A stretch of DNA of 64,000 bases from Brachyhypopomus gauderio. Taxonomy: Eukaryota; Chordata; Actinopteri; Gymnotiformes; Hypopomidae. Below the pieces are notes generated by a model, which made no database searches, was not told where the DNA came from, and worked only from the letters and a program-made list of their open reading frames with translations. Location of the stretch: contig NC_135214.1 of the NCBI RefSeq assembly GCF_052324685.1, positions 25,401,765-25,465,764 of the forward strand, read 5' to 3'. Numbering within the stretch: the first letter of the stretch is position 1; the number at the start of each line of letters is the position of its first letter. Position numbers and translations under genes: made by a program. This document shows positions 37,189 to 50,964 of the stretch, in pieces.

Positions 37189-39756
37189 CTAGTGCCTCAC
37201 CATCCCACTGAACTGGGTAGAAGGCAACTGGGATTTAATCTGCTGGAAGGAGGAAGGACCAGGCGTGTCCTGAGAAGAGCTGTAGCTGGTTGAGGAAGGA
37301 GATCCACTAGTGCTCAACCACACACCAGAGGATTGTTGGTCCCTGCCAAAAGCCACAGCAGATGCTGGTTGCTTCACGACTGCCCATGTCACAGCATCCT
37401 CTCCCGACTGACCAGAGTTGCCACCAACAAGTCCTTTGGACACCCCACTAGATGGGATCTGGGCAACTGGGCTATGTTGATTGGATGATGCAGTGTGGGG
37501 TCCTGGTTGGTTAGGGGTACCCTGCTTCTGGGCAGTGTGCAACACAGCCTGGTGGGCAGACCACTGGCCTGTACCTGTAGCCTGGGATGGCAGAGATCCG
37601 TAGTAGCTGTTGCTGCCTTGTGCAGAGTCACTAGCAGACTGCTGGCTAGTGGAGGTCACACAAGCACTCACACTGGAATCCTCCATCTGGGTCTGGGCTG
37701 AAGCCTGGTTCTGGCTAGATGTCTGCCATGTGCTTGCAACCTGAGAAGGGTGGGCACCATAGGTGGTGGTGCTGCTTTGGGGTACTGCATCCCTAGCAGA
37801 TGGTTGGCCGGCTGAAATAAAGCCAGAACTCACGCTGGCGACAGTGGAACCCTCCATCTGGGCCTGGGCAGTCTGTACTGAAGGCTGGTTATGGCTAGAA
37901 ACCTGCCATGTCCCTGCACCCTTGGAATACAGAGATCCATACCCACCGTTTTGTGGCACGTCACTGGAAGACTGCTGGCTGGTGGCGGTTGTCACACCAG
38001 ACCCCACACTGGAACCCTTCATCTGGGCCTGGGCAGTCTGCAGTGCAGACTGGAAGCTAGATGTCTGCCATGTGCTTACAACCTGGGATGGCAGAACATT
38101 GTTGCTACCGCTTTGTGCAGCATCACTAGCAGACCACCGTGTGGGGGAGGTCACACCAACACTATGCATCTGGGAATGGGCAGGTTGCAGTACAGGCCAA
38201 GAAGGTTGGGTACCATAGCCGCTGCTGGCAGACTGTTGGCTAGTGGAGGTCAAGCCAGAACCTACACCAGAACTCTGCATCTGGGCCTGGTTCTGGTTAG
38301 ACGTCTGCCATGTGCTCCCACCCTGGGAATACAAAGGTGGATAGTAGCTACTTTTTGGTGGAACATCCCCAGACTGCTGGCTGGTTGAGCTTATACCAGG
38401 TGCAGACTGGAGGCTAGATGTCAGCTGTGTACTTGCAACCTGAGAAGGGTAGGCAATATGGGAGGTGCTGCCACCTACTTGTGCAGACTGGAGGCTAGAG
38501 GTCAGCTGTGTACTTGCAACCTGAGAAGGGTAGGCAACATGGGAGGTGCTGCCACCTACTTGTGCAGACTGGGGGCTAGTAGAAGTTACACTGGAATGCA
38601 TAGGGGAGCTGGGGCTAGACAAAAGAAGGAGTCTTGATTTCATGACTGGTGAAGCAGACCAGCTGGAACTCTGGTACTGACCACCAGAGCTGCCTTGCTG
38701 AGAGGTTGAAGCAGATACACCTACAGTCTGGGAGTCAGAAGGAAGCAGGAATTGTGGGTAGCTTTGAGGTTGAGAAGGGACATGGGTAGGAGGCTGAGGA
38801 TTCTCTGGAGGAAGGTATGTTGACTGGCCTGAGGTCAGTGTCCAATATACTCCCTGGTTGTTAGGAGCAGACTGTACAGATGTAGCATGTCCCTTAGAAC
38901 CAGTAGACCAACTTGGGAAACCTTGAGCACTGGATACAGTGGCCAAGCTGTCAGAAGACCCCTGATGCAGAGCACCTTGTTGAAAAAGGTTGCTAGAAAC
39001 CTGGGGGTTGCCAAGGACACTCTTGGAGCCCTGTCCCTGAAAATGAGTTTCAACATTGCCAGAGGAACCTGGCAGCTGGGCTTGGGTTACATGTCCAGGG
39101 ACTTGCTGGCCACTTTGGAACACAGACTGGTAAATCCCAGCAGAGCCACTTGCAGTCTCAGATCCTGGCAAAACCATTTGATCACTGGAACCACAACTTG
39201 ACTGTACAACCTGAGTCCAACTGGGGTCCGAGACTTGCTGAGGCAGCACAGATCTACTTTGCATGCCTGCAACACTGGGAGCAGAGCCTGCGGTCTTGGT
39301 CACATAAGGAAGGTCGTGGACTCCTTGGTGTTGAGCCACAGAACCAGACACCGTTGCACCATACAAGGACAGTGGCACCCTTTTATTCCTCACTTGAAGG
39401 GGAAGGAATAAAGAAATTGCTTATTTTCTTGGATGTGGACAAAGTAACAGTATCTGTGGTTTGGTGTGATCAATTTCTTACCTACAAGCCCATCTGCAGT
39501 CCTCAACAGAAACACAGCAGTGAGGAGTAACCAAAGCCTACAAGACAACAGAGCATTTAAACATAGGAAACATGCTGTCTTAAAAACAGACACAGAGATA
39601 CCACATCATGGTCTCATTATAGAACTACCTTCTGCACCACCACATCATGCCTCCAGACAAGAAAAACAAAAAAAAGAAGCCCAACTCCAAGCTTCATGCA
39701 CCAACCCGTTCTCTATGAGATGCACAGACAAACACAGCACCCTTGCCTACCTGCAT
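37189..39756 (-). CDS. Copy 7: secreted Ser/Gln-rich repeat protein, 768 aa
   Basis: Same gene, with exons 39756-39751, 39578-39482 and 39392-37189. The protein is identical to copies 5 and 8. Its spacer has the GACGGGCTG variant (near 39980) together with AACCTTAAACTTGG (near 41155). These two variants occur apart in most other units, so it looks like a recombinant. Confidence 0.78.
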
Positions 39757-42570
39757 TCCTTTTAATCCTCTCAGTAAAGTAACCTGAAAGGAATCACCTG
39801 TTCAAACACTTTTCACCTGTTGTGCAGCTAATTAAAGAAACCAAGGCGTGACTAATGAGTGAACGATACTTGGCTTTATGAAGACAGTACTGCTGCAGTA
39901 GTACCAGAAACTGCATTTATTGATCCGACCTTAATGTTCTTTTCCTCTCATTTGCTTGTTTGTCACATGGGTGGAATTGACGGGCTGTTCCTCTGTTCTC
40001 CCCTTTGTGTGTTGAATATTTTAATCAAACACATATCATTTTCTCACTTTATGTTTGGTACAGTTTATTTACAAATGCTTTTGGGCCATTGATAATCCTT
40101 TTGTTCATCTAATATTGATGAAGGTTAGATGTAGGCAGAATAGTTGTGAGGATCACAAATGATATTTCAGACACAGAATTATGATTCAAATGAAAACATG
40201 AATTAAGAAATAAATCTCAAAATTTCATGACACTTCATATAATCCTTTGGTTTGCTTTTACATGATGACGTACATCAGCTTTATCTGCAAAAGCAGTGTC
40301 ACTGAGCATTCACTACAACTAATGGAAGTTCATATTACATTATTTTATCCCCGAATTTCCACTCACTGAGAGTTTTTGGAGATCAGCGAGCAAAGGCCCA
40401 GATCCCCAGAGGCAAATTCGCTTTCACTCACTGTGTGTGTAAATCGCTCAAAGATATCATCAGTGAGACTTGCCATTGTCCTGCAGACACCCGAAAATGA
40501 TCAACTGGCTAAATATCTGGAAAGGTAAAATCAGTCCAAATCTTGTAGTGTAAAATGTACTGGAATACTATTAAAATTGGCAGTGATTGTGGTAATGAGC
40601 TACAGCCAATGAGAGCACAAGACACAGACTAGGGTTCCTGTTAGGGTTAGGTTAACACAGGCAAATCCAAGGGAGGAGTTGTACAACAGCAGTCACGAGT
40701 TCACCAAAGTTTCCCACGATCTACTTGTTGTTTTCAACTACAGCACACACAGCTTTGATTCCTCAATTCTTGTTGATGTACATTTTGGAGATAATTTACA
40801 TTGTTTGAATGGTATGGTGCTATTCCATGTCACTTCTGTCAGGTGTTCACATGACAAACTGTAGCTTGGAGACCAGACAGATTCATCAGTCCTCTTGGTG
40901 AAAGAGCTTGAAATGTGTGATTGTTTGTTACCAATCAGTCATGTAATGAATGTATCCCATTCTGTGTTTGTTTCAACCAAATAAGTTTCTCCGATTTGTT
41001 CCATATGACCTAAGAACTTGTGCGGAAGTAACGGTTCTCCTGTAACCCTCCGAGTAAGAGCTGCTCAACGAGATTAAAACCACCTGTATGCAAACCACAA
41101 CTTCAACATTTCAGAATACAGGTCAGCAAGTTGAGCAGTTTGAATGGTACACCAACCTTAAACTTGGAAAGTCACATTGTTTGTCTGTAGCCAGGGCCAG
41201 CCCAAGCCTTTATGGGGCCCTAAGCAGAATTTCATTTGGGGCCCCACATACAACCTCCTCAGCTCCAAATTCTTATGTAATAGGCTCATGGTGATATCTT
41301 GGTGCTCTTGGGTGCCCTGAGCAGCCACATAATTCGAGTCTGCCTTGGGCCAGCTCTGTCTGTGGCATAACGCACCTCTTCCTGCTCACTGCAGAATGAG
41401 CTAACTGGCAACATTAACTAGAGCACCACCAGCAAGAATGTCTACGGTATGCCCTCCTTTTTTATAAACCAAACACTGGAAAGACTCATGTCATCGCTGT
41501 AATCCAGAACTTCAAATTATGAAAAAGATCGCAGAAATACACTGACATTTAGAGAGGACAAATATTAGGGTCTTTGGATAGAGACGTTTAATGCAGTTAG
41601 CTTTCATCTCAGCATTTAATTTTGTCCATGGATTTGTGTTTGAAACCAAAAGGTCTCATCAGTTATGAAGTGTTTGAAATCAACTGAATACATAAAATAT
41701 ATAATTGACATCATGTAGATTATGTTGTCAAATGAACGAACAGCTTTACAGTAAGACCCCAACATTCACAGGGGTTAAGCTCCACACCATGAGTTTTGAA
41801 AACGTGTGCATTTTGGACAGACAACTAAGGCCTATAAAGACCCGTCTTCATATGTTAAACCCCAACACACTTCAGGTTACTTAAAAAATGTTAACTTGCA
41901 TTAGTTTTTAAAATCATACAGGTAAAATGCAAGACAGTAGTGTACAGTAAGCTTACATACACGTATACTGTCTGTCATCTTGTGCCCTCTCCCATCTTCT
42001 ACGAGACGCTGAATGCTATGCCATTTTCTTTGTGTATGATAAAATTAGGGAACACTCATACATGCTTATGATGCACCAGCCACCATTTTCTTTACCAATA
42101 AAGCATTGTCTACAGTAAAAATCCATTCTCAAATTAAGTTCTAAATGCCCATTGACAGACCTCCTTGCTGTTAGCAGACCAAGTTACCATTCGTTGATAC
42201 ACTTTGTATCCACCCCTCATCCACGCCAAGCTCACTTGGAGATCACTCACCTCGTGATAACCTGTGACGACATGAGAACCTAAACAGGGAAGTTACGCCG
42301 AGTCTTCTCAGCCACACAGCTCGACAAAGTGGTTCAGGCATTCAGATTCTGACCAGTATAGTTGCAACACGCATCAGGGGAAGAACTTCTGCAATCACCA
42401 CTTGCTAATGAGACCAACTCACTGAAACCAACTCACTGAATCGGACACCATTTAACAGAAAAAAAAAGCTAGCAGAGACAGCGATGTTGCAATCAAATTT
42501 TATTTAAAAGGAGGAAGAACCATGTCAAGAACCGTTTCAGCATCCCACTGCAAGATGGTAGACTTGACCC

Positions 42571-45138
42571 CTAGTGCCTCACCATCCCACTGAACTGGGT
42601 AGAAGGCAACTGGGATTTAATCTGCTGGAAGGAGGAAGGACCAGGCGTGTCCTGAGAAGAGCTGTAGCTGGTTGAGGAAGGAGATCCACTAGTGCTCAAC
42701 CACACACCAGAGGATTGTTGGTCCCTGCCAAAAGCCACAGCAGATGCTGGTTGCTTCACGACTGCCCATGTCACAGCATCCTCTCCCGACTGACCAGAGT
42801 TGCCACCAACAAGTCCTTTGGACACCCCACTAGATGGGATCTGGGCAACTGGGCTATGTTGATTGGATGATGCAGTGTGGGGTCCTGGTTGGTTAGGGGT
42901 ACCCTGCTTCTGGGCAGTGTGCAACACAGCCTGGTGGGCAGACCACTGGCCTGTACCTGTAGCCTGGGATGGCAGAGATCCGTAGTAGCTGTTGCTCCCT
43001 TGTGCAGAGTCACTAGCAGACTGCTGGCTAGTGGAGGTCACACAAGCACTCACACTGGAATCCTCCATCTGGGTCTGGGCTGAAGCCTGGTTCTGGCTAG
43101 ATGTCTGCCATGTGCTTGCAACCTGAGAAGGGTGGGCACCATAGGTGGTGGTGCTGCTTTGGGGTACTGCATCCCTAGCAGATGGTTGGCCGGCTGAAAT
43201 AAAGCCAGAACTCACGCTGGCGACAGTGGAACCCTCCATCTGGGCCTGGGCAGTCTGTACTGAAGGCTGGTTATGGCTAGAAACCTGCCATGTCCCTGCA
43301 CCCTTGGAATACAGAGATCCATACCCACCGTTTTGTGGCACGTCACTGGAAGACTGCTGGCTGGTGGCGGTTGTCACACCAGACCCCACACTGGAACCCT
43401 TCATCTGGGCCTGGGCAGTCTGCAGTGCAGACTGGAAGCTAGATGTCTGCCATGTGCTTACAACCTGGGATGGCAGAACATTGTTGCTACCGCTTTGTGC
43501 AGCATCACTAGCAGACCACCGTGTGGGGGAGGTCACACCAACACTATGCATCTGGGAATGGGCAGGTTGCAGTACAGGCCAAGAAGGTTGGGTACCATAG
43601 CCGCTGCTGGCAGACTGTTGGCTAGTGGAGGTCAAGCCAGAACCTACACCAGAACTCTGCATCTGGGCCTGGTTCTGGTTAGACGTCTGCCATGTGCTCC
43701 CACCCTGGGAATACAAAGGTGGATAGTAGCTACTTTTTGGTGGAACATCCCCAGACTGCTGGCTGGTTGAGCTTATACCAGGTGCAGACTGGAGGCTAGA
43801 TGTCAGCTGTGTACTTGCAACCTGAGAAGGGTAGGCAATATGGGAGGTGCTGCCACCTACTTGTGCAGACTGGAGGCTAGAGGTCAGCTGTGTACTTGCA
43901 ACCTGAGAAGGGTAGGCAACATGGGAGGTGCTGCCACCTACTTGTGCAGACTGGGGGCTAGTAGAAGTTACACTGGAATGCATAGGGGAGCTGGGGCTAG
44001 ACAAAAGAAGGAGTCTTGATTTCATGACTGGTGAAGCAGACCAGCTGGAACTCTGGTACTGACCACCAGAGCTGCCTTGCTGAGAGGTTGAAGCAGATAC
44101 ACCTACAGTCTGGGAGTCAGAAGGAAGCAGGAATTGTGGGTAGCTTTGAGGTTGAGAAGGGACATGGGTAGGAGGCTGAGGATTCTCTGGAGGAAGGTAT
44201 GTTGACTGGCCTGAGGTCAGTGTCCAATATACTCCCTGGTTGTTAGGAGCAGACTGTACAGATGTAGCATGTCCCTTAGAACCAGTAGACCAACTTGGGA
44301 AACCTTGAGCACTGGATACAGTGGCCAAGCTGTCAGAAGACCCCTGATGCAGAGCACCTTGTTGAAAAAGGTTGCTAGAAACCTGGGGGTTGCCAAGGAC
44401 ACTCTTGGAGCCCTGTCCCTGAAAATGAGTTTCAACATTGCCAGAGGAACCTGGCAGCTGGGCTTGGGTTACATGTCCAGGGACTTGCTGGCCACTTTGG
44501 AACACAGACTGGTAAATCCCAGCAGAGCCACTTGCAGTCTCAGATCCTGGCAAAACCATTTGATCACTGGAACCACAACTTGACTGTACAACCTGAGTCC
44601 AACTGGGGTCCGAGACTTGCTGAGGCAGCACAGATCTACTTTGCATGCCTGCAACACTGGGAGCAGAGCCTGCGGTCTTGGTCACATAAGGAAGGTCGTG
44701 GACTCCTTGGTGTTGAGCCACAGAACCAGACACCGTTGCACCATACAAGGACAGTGGCACCCTTTTATTCCTCACTTGAAGGGGAAGGAATAAAGAAATT
44801 GCTTATTTTCTTGGATGTGGACAAAGTAACAGTATCTGTGGTTTGGTGTGATCAATTTCTTACCTACAAGCCCATCTGCAGTCCTCAACAGAAACACAGC
44901 AGTGAGGAGTAACCAAAGCCTACAAGACAACAGAGCATTTAAACATAGGAAACATGCTGTCTTAAAAACAGACACAGAGATACCACATCATGGTCTCATT
45001 ATAGAACTACCTTCTGCACCACCACATCATGCCTCCAGACAAGAAAAACAAAAAAAAGAAGCCCAACTCCAAGCTTCATGCACCAACCCGTTCTCTATGA
45101 GATGCACAGACAAACACAGCACCCTTGCCTACCTGCAT
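42571..45138 (-). CDS. Copy 8: secreted Ser/Gln-rich repeat protein, 768 aa
   Basis: Same gene, with exons 45138-45133, 44960-44864 and 44774-42571. The protein is identical to copies 5 and 7. It shares a silent change with copies 1 and 9 (CCC for GCC on the plus strand near 42997). Just past its poly(A) region a 15-bp segment around ACCAACTCACTGAA is duplicated (near 42412-42440), which explains the longer 5382-bp interval. Confidence 0.78.
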
Positions 45139-48100
45139 TCCTTTTAATCCTCTCAGTAAAGTAACCTGAAAGGAATCACCTGTTCAAACACTTTTCACCT
45201 GTTGTGCAGCTAATTAAAGAAACCAAGGCGTGACTAATGAGTGAACGATACTTGGCTTTATGAAGACAGTACTGCTGCAGTAGTACCAGAAACTGCATTT
45301 ATTGATCCGACCTTAATGTTCTTTTCCTCTCATTTGCTTGTTTGTCACATGGGTGGAATTGACGGGCTGTTCCTCTGTTCTCCCCTTTGTGTGTTGAATA
45401 TTTTAATCAAACACATATCATTTTCTCACTTTATGTTTGGTACAGTTTATTTACAAATGCTTTTGGGCCATTGATAATCCTTTTGTTCATCTAATATTGA
45501 TGAAGGTTAGATGTAGGCAGAATAGTTGTGAGGATCACAAATGATGTTTCAGACACAGAATTATGATTCAAATGAAAACATGAATTAAGAAATAAATCTC
45601 AAAATTTCATGACACTTCATATAATCCTTTGGTTTGCTTTTACATGATGACGTACATCAGCTTTATCTGCAAAAGCAGTGTCACTGAGCATTCACTACAA
45701 CTAATGGAAGTTCATATTACATTATTTTATCCCCGAATTTCCACTCACTGAGAGTTTTTGGAGATCAGCGAGCAAAGGCCCAGATCCCCAGAGGCAAATT
45801 CGCTTTCACTCACTGTGTGTGTAAATCGCTCAAAGATATCATCAGTGAGACTTGCCATTGTCCTGCAGACACCCGAAAATGATCAACTGGCTAAATATCT
45901 GGAAAGGTAAAATCAGTCCAAATCTTGTAGTGTAAAATGTACTGGAATACTATTAAAATTGGCAGTGATTGTGGTAATGAGCTACAGCCAATGAGAGCAC
46001 AAGACACAGACTAGGGTTCCTGTTAGGGTTAGGTTAACACAGGCAAATCCAAGGGAGGAGTTGTACAACAGCAGTCACGAGTTCACCAAAGTTTCCCACG
46101 ATCTACTTGTTGTTTTCAACTACAGCACACACAGCTTTGATTCCTCAATTCTTGTTGATGTACATTTTGGAGATAATTTACATTGTTTGAATGGTATGGT
46201 GCTATTCCATGTCACTTCTGTCAGGTGTTCACATGACAAACTGTAGCTTGGAGACCAGACAGATTCATCAGTCCTCTTGGTGAAAGAGCTTGAAATGTGT
46301 GATTGTTTGTTACCAATCAGTCATGTAATGAATGTATCCCATTCTGTGTTTGTTTCAACCAAATAAGTTTCTCCGATTTGTTCCATATGACCTAAGAACT
46401 TGTGCGGAAGTAACGGTTCTCCTGTAACCCTCCGAGTAAGAGCTGCTCAACGAGATTAAAACCACCTGTATGCAAACCACAACTTCAACATTTCAGAATA
46501 CAGGTCAGCAAGTTGAGCAGTTTGAATGGTACACCAACCTTAAACTTGGAAAGTCACATTGTTTGTCTGTAGCCAGGGCCAGCCCAAGCCTTTATGGGGC
46601 CCTAAGCAGAATTTCATTTGGGGCCCCACATACAACCTCCTCAGCTCCAAATTCTTATGTAATAGGCTCATGGTGATATCTTGGTGCTCTTGGGTGCCCT
46701 GAGCAGCCACATAATTCGAGTCTGCCTTGGGCCAGCTCTGTCTGTGGCATAACGCACCTCTTCCTGCTCACTGCAGAATGAGCTAACTGGCAACATTAAC
46801 TAGAGCACCACCAGCAAGAATGTCTACGGTATGCCCTCCTTTTTTATAAACCAAACACTGGAAAGACTCATGTCATCGCTGTAATCCAGAACTTCAAATT
46901 ATGAAAAAGATCGCAGAAATACACTGACATTTAGAGAGGACAAATATTAGGGTCTTTGGATAGAGACGTTTAATGCAGTTAGCTTTCATCTCAGCATTTA
47001 ATTTTGTCCATGGATTTGTGTTTGAAACCAAAAGGTCTCATCAGTTATGAAGTGTTTGAAATCAACTGAATACATAAAATATATAATTGACATCATGTAG
47101 ATTATGTTGTCAAATGAACGAACAGCTTTACAGTAAGACCCCAACATTCACAGGGGTTAAGCTCCACACCATGAGTTTTGAAAACGTGTGCATTTTGGAC
47201 AGACAACTAAGGCCTATAAAGACCCGTCTTCATATGTTAAACCCCAACACACTTCAGGTTACTTAAAAAATGTTAACTTGCATTAGTTTTTAAAATCATA
47301 CAGGTAAAATGCAAGACAGTAGTGTACAGTAAGCTTACATACACGTATACTGTCTGTCATCTTGTGCCCTCTCCCATCTTCTACGAGACGCTGAATGCTA
47401 TGCCATTTTCTTTGTGTATGATAAAATTAGGGAACACTCATACATGCTTATGATGCACCAGCCACCATTTTCTTTACCAATAAAGCATTGTCTACAGTAA
47501 AAATCCATTCTCAAATTAAGTTCTAAATGCCCATTGACAGACCTCCTTGCTGTTAGCAGACCAAGTTACCATTCGTTGATACACTTTGTATCCACCCCTC
47601 ATCCACGCCAAGCTCACTTGGAGATCACTCACCTCATGATAACCTGTGACGACATGAGAACCTAAACAGGGAAGTTACGCCGAGTCTTCTCAGCCACACA
47701 GCTCGACAAAGTGGTTCAGGCATTCAGATTCTGACCAGTATAGTTGCAACACGCATCAGGGGAAGAACTTCTGCAATCACCACTTGCTAATGAGACCAAC
47801 TCACTGAATCGGACACCATTTAACAGAAAAAAAAGCTAGCAGAGACAGCGATGTTGCAATCAAATTTTATTTAAAAGGAGGAAGAACCATGTCAAGAACC
47901 GTTTCAGCATCCCACTGCAAGATGGTAGACTTGACCCCTAGTGCCTCACCATCCCACTGAACTGGGTAGAAGGCAACTGGGATTTAATCTGCTGGAAGGA
48001 GGAAGGACCAGGCGTGTCCTGAGAAGAGCTGTAGCTGGTTGAGGAAGGAGATCCACTAGTGCTCAACCACACACCAGAGGATTGTTGGTCCCTGCCAAAA

Positions 48101-50275
48101 GCCACAGCAGATGCTGGTTGCTTCACGACTGCCCATGTCACAGCATCCTGTCCCGACTGACCAGAGTTGCCACCAACAAGTCCTTTGGACACCCCACTAG
48201 ATGGGATCTGGGCAACTGGGCTATGTTGATTGGATGATGCAGTGTGGGGTCCTGGTTGGTTAGGGGTACCCTGCTTCTGGGCAGTGTGCAACACAGCCTG
48301 GTGGGCAGACCACTGGCCTGTACCTGTAGCCTGGGATGGCAGAGATCCGTAGTAGCTGTTGCTCCCTTGTGCAGAGTCACTAGCAGACTGCTGGCTAGTG
48401 GAGGTCACACAAGCACTCACACTGGAATCCTCCATCTGGGTCTGGGCTGAAGCCTGGTTCTGGCTAGATGTCTGCCATGTGCTTGCAACCTGAGAAGGGT
48501 GGGCACCATAGGTGGTGGTGCTGCTTTGGGGTACTGCATCCCTAGCAGATGGTTGGCCGGCTGAAATAAAGCCAGAACTCACGCTGGCGACAGTGGAACC
48601 CTCCATCTGGGCCTGGGCAGTCTGTACTGAAGGCTGGTTATGGCTAGAAACCTGCCATGTCCCTGCACCCTTGGAATACAGAGATCCATACCCACCGTTT
48701 TGTGGCACGTCACTGGAAGACTGCTGGCTGGTGGCGGTTGTCACACCAGACCCCACACTGGAACCCTTCATCTGGGCCTGGGCAGTCTGCAGTGCAGACT
48801 GGAAGCTAGATGTCTGCCATGTGCTTACAACCTGGGATGGCAGAACATTGTTGCTACCGCTTTGTGCAGCATCACTAGCAGACCACCGTGTGGGGGAGGT
48901 CACACCAACACTATGCATCTGGGAATGGGCAGGTTGCAGTACAGGCCAAGAAGGTTGGGTACCATAGCCGCTGCTGGCAGACTGTTGGCTAGTGGAGGTC
49001 AAGCCAGAACCTACACCAGAACTCTGCATCTGGGCCTGGTTCTGGTTAGACGTCTGCCATGTGCTCCCACCCTGGGAATACAAAGGTGGATAGTAGCTAC
49101 TTTTTGGTGGAACATCCCCAGACTGCTGGCTGGTTGAGCTTATACCAGGTGCAGACTGGAGGCTAGATGTCAGCTGTGTACTTGCAACCTGAGAAGGGTA
49201 GGCAATATGGGAGGTGCTGCCACCTACTTGTGCAGACTGGAGGCTAGAGGTCAGCTGTGTACTTGCAACCTGAGAAGGGTAGGCAACATGGGAGGTGCTG
49301 CCACCTACTTGTGCAGACTGGGGGCTAGTAGAAGTTACACTGGAATGCATAGGGGAGCTGGGGCTAGACAAAAGAAGGAGTCTTGATTTCATGACTGGTG
49401 AAGCAGACCAGCTGGAACTCTGGTACTGACCACCAGAGCTGCCTTGCTGAGAGGTTGAAGCAGATACACCTACAGTCTGGGAGTCAGAAGGAAGCAGGAA
49501 TTGTGGGTAGCTTTGAGGTTGAGAAGGGACATGGGTAGGAGGCTGAGGATTCTCTGGAGGAAGGTATGTTGACTGGCCTGAGGTCAGTGTCCAATATACT
49601 CCCTGGTTGTTAGGAGCAGACTGTACAGATGTAGCATGTCCCTTAGAACCAGTAGACCAACTTGGGAAACCTTGAGCACTGGATACAGTGGCCAAGCTGT
49701 CAGAAGACCCCTGATGCAGAGCACCTTGTTGAAAAAGGTTGCTAGAAACCTGGGGGTTGCCAAGGACACTCTTGGAGCCCTGTCCCTGAAAATGAGTTTC
49801 AACATTTTTTTGAAATTTGAAAAGTTTTATTTCGGTTATGTGTTCCACAATCAAAAAGAATATATATACCAACAAACAAACAAAACAACAACACAACCTC
49901 AGTTATAAATAAACATATCAGCAAAATACATATAACCGAAAAGGTATAGGTTGAAGCTTGTAACTTATTATACCTACCCTTTTTACATTAAGCCATTCTC
50001 ATAATTTGTATACCAAAGCAAAGTCACAAAATAACATTAAAATAAATAATAAATAAATGAATAATTAAATATCACCTAATCCATATATAATCATTGTACA
50101 AGTTTATAAGAATTTACTACCTTACTCTTGTACATTTTTTTGAATTTAGTTACTGAACTACACATTTTCATTTCCTTACTGCAATTATTCCACAAAGTTA
50201 ACCCCCTAACCGATACACACGATACTTTTTACTTTAAATTATAATCCATTAATATAATAATTTATATATTTTTGC

Positions 50276-50964
50276 TGATGCTGGTCCAGCGTGTCGCGTG
50301 CCAGTGATTATGCCTCGTGCCAATGGTGGCACGTGTGCCATAGGTTGCCGACCCCTGCTGTAGACTGTCAACCAGTTTCAGCTGTGGAAAATTCAATTAA
50401 AACAGGCGAATACACCACAATTAAGCCAACTACAGGAAAGTCTGATGTATGGAAGTCATATTCCATTGTAATTAATGGAGAGGGAAATCGGCTTGTTGTG
50501 ATTGATGTCAGAAAGTGTTGGTGTACGTCACCTGACGGCATGTGTTTGGACTGTGGTAAGAAATGGGACAGCGCAATCCATCGCTATATTGCTGTTTTAA
50601 TAAATACATAAGAAAATCTCAAGTACTAAATCTAATTAATTCAATTCATATTAGGATTGCGGGCGGGGGCGACAGAAATGTGTATGTGGCGGGCGAATGC
50701 GGGATTAAAACAAGCGATTTTTTGGCCGGTGCGGGCAGGAGCGGGACTAAAACAAGCAGGTGCGGGTGGGAGCGGGATTAAAACAAGCGATTTTTTGGCG
50801 GGAGTGGGATTAAAACAAGCGGGAGCGGGATTAAAAAAGCAGTCCCGCGCAGACCTCTAAACTGCAGCAAAAGAATCGATATTTTCGCCGTGGTATCGAT
50901 CCGATACCGATCCTCACCTTTGTATCGATACTATCGATATAAATATCGATCCGCCCACCCCTAG
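50276..50964. mobile_element. hAT-derived insertion inside LINE ORF2
   Basis: A hAT-type right end (TAGGTTGCCGACCCCTG, 50342-50358) is followed by a segment that translates to a BED-finger-like start (KSDVWKSYSIVING, about 50440-50490). A second hAT-like terminus, ATCGATCCGCCCACCCCTA, ends near 50963. It is probably two hAT fragments side by side. LINE coding sequence resumes on both sides. A clean 8-bp target duplication was not found. Confidence 0.6.
50655..50850. repeat. Degenerate GCGGGATTAAAACAAGCG minisatellite
   Basis: Variants of GCGGGATTAAAACAAGC with GCGGGAGCGGG linkers repeat about six times within the hAT-derived insertion. No coding value. Confidence 0.75.
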
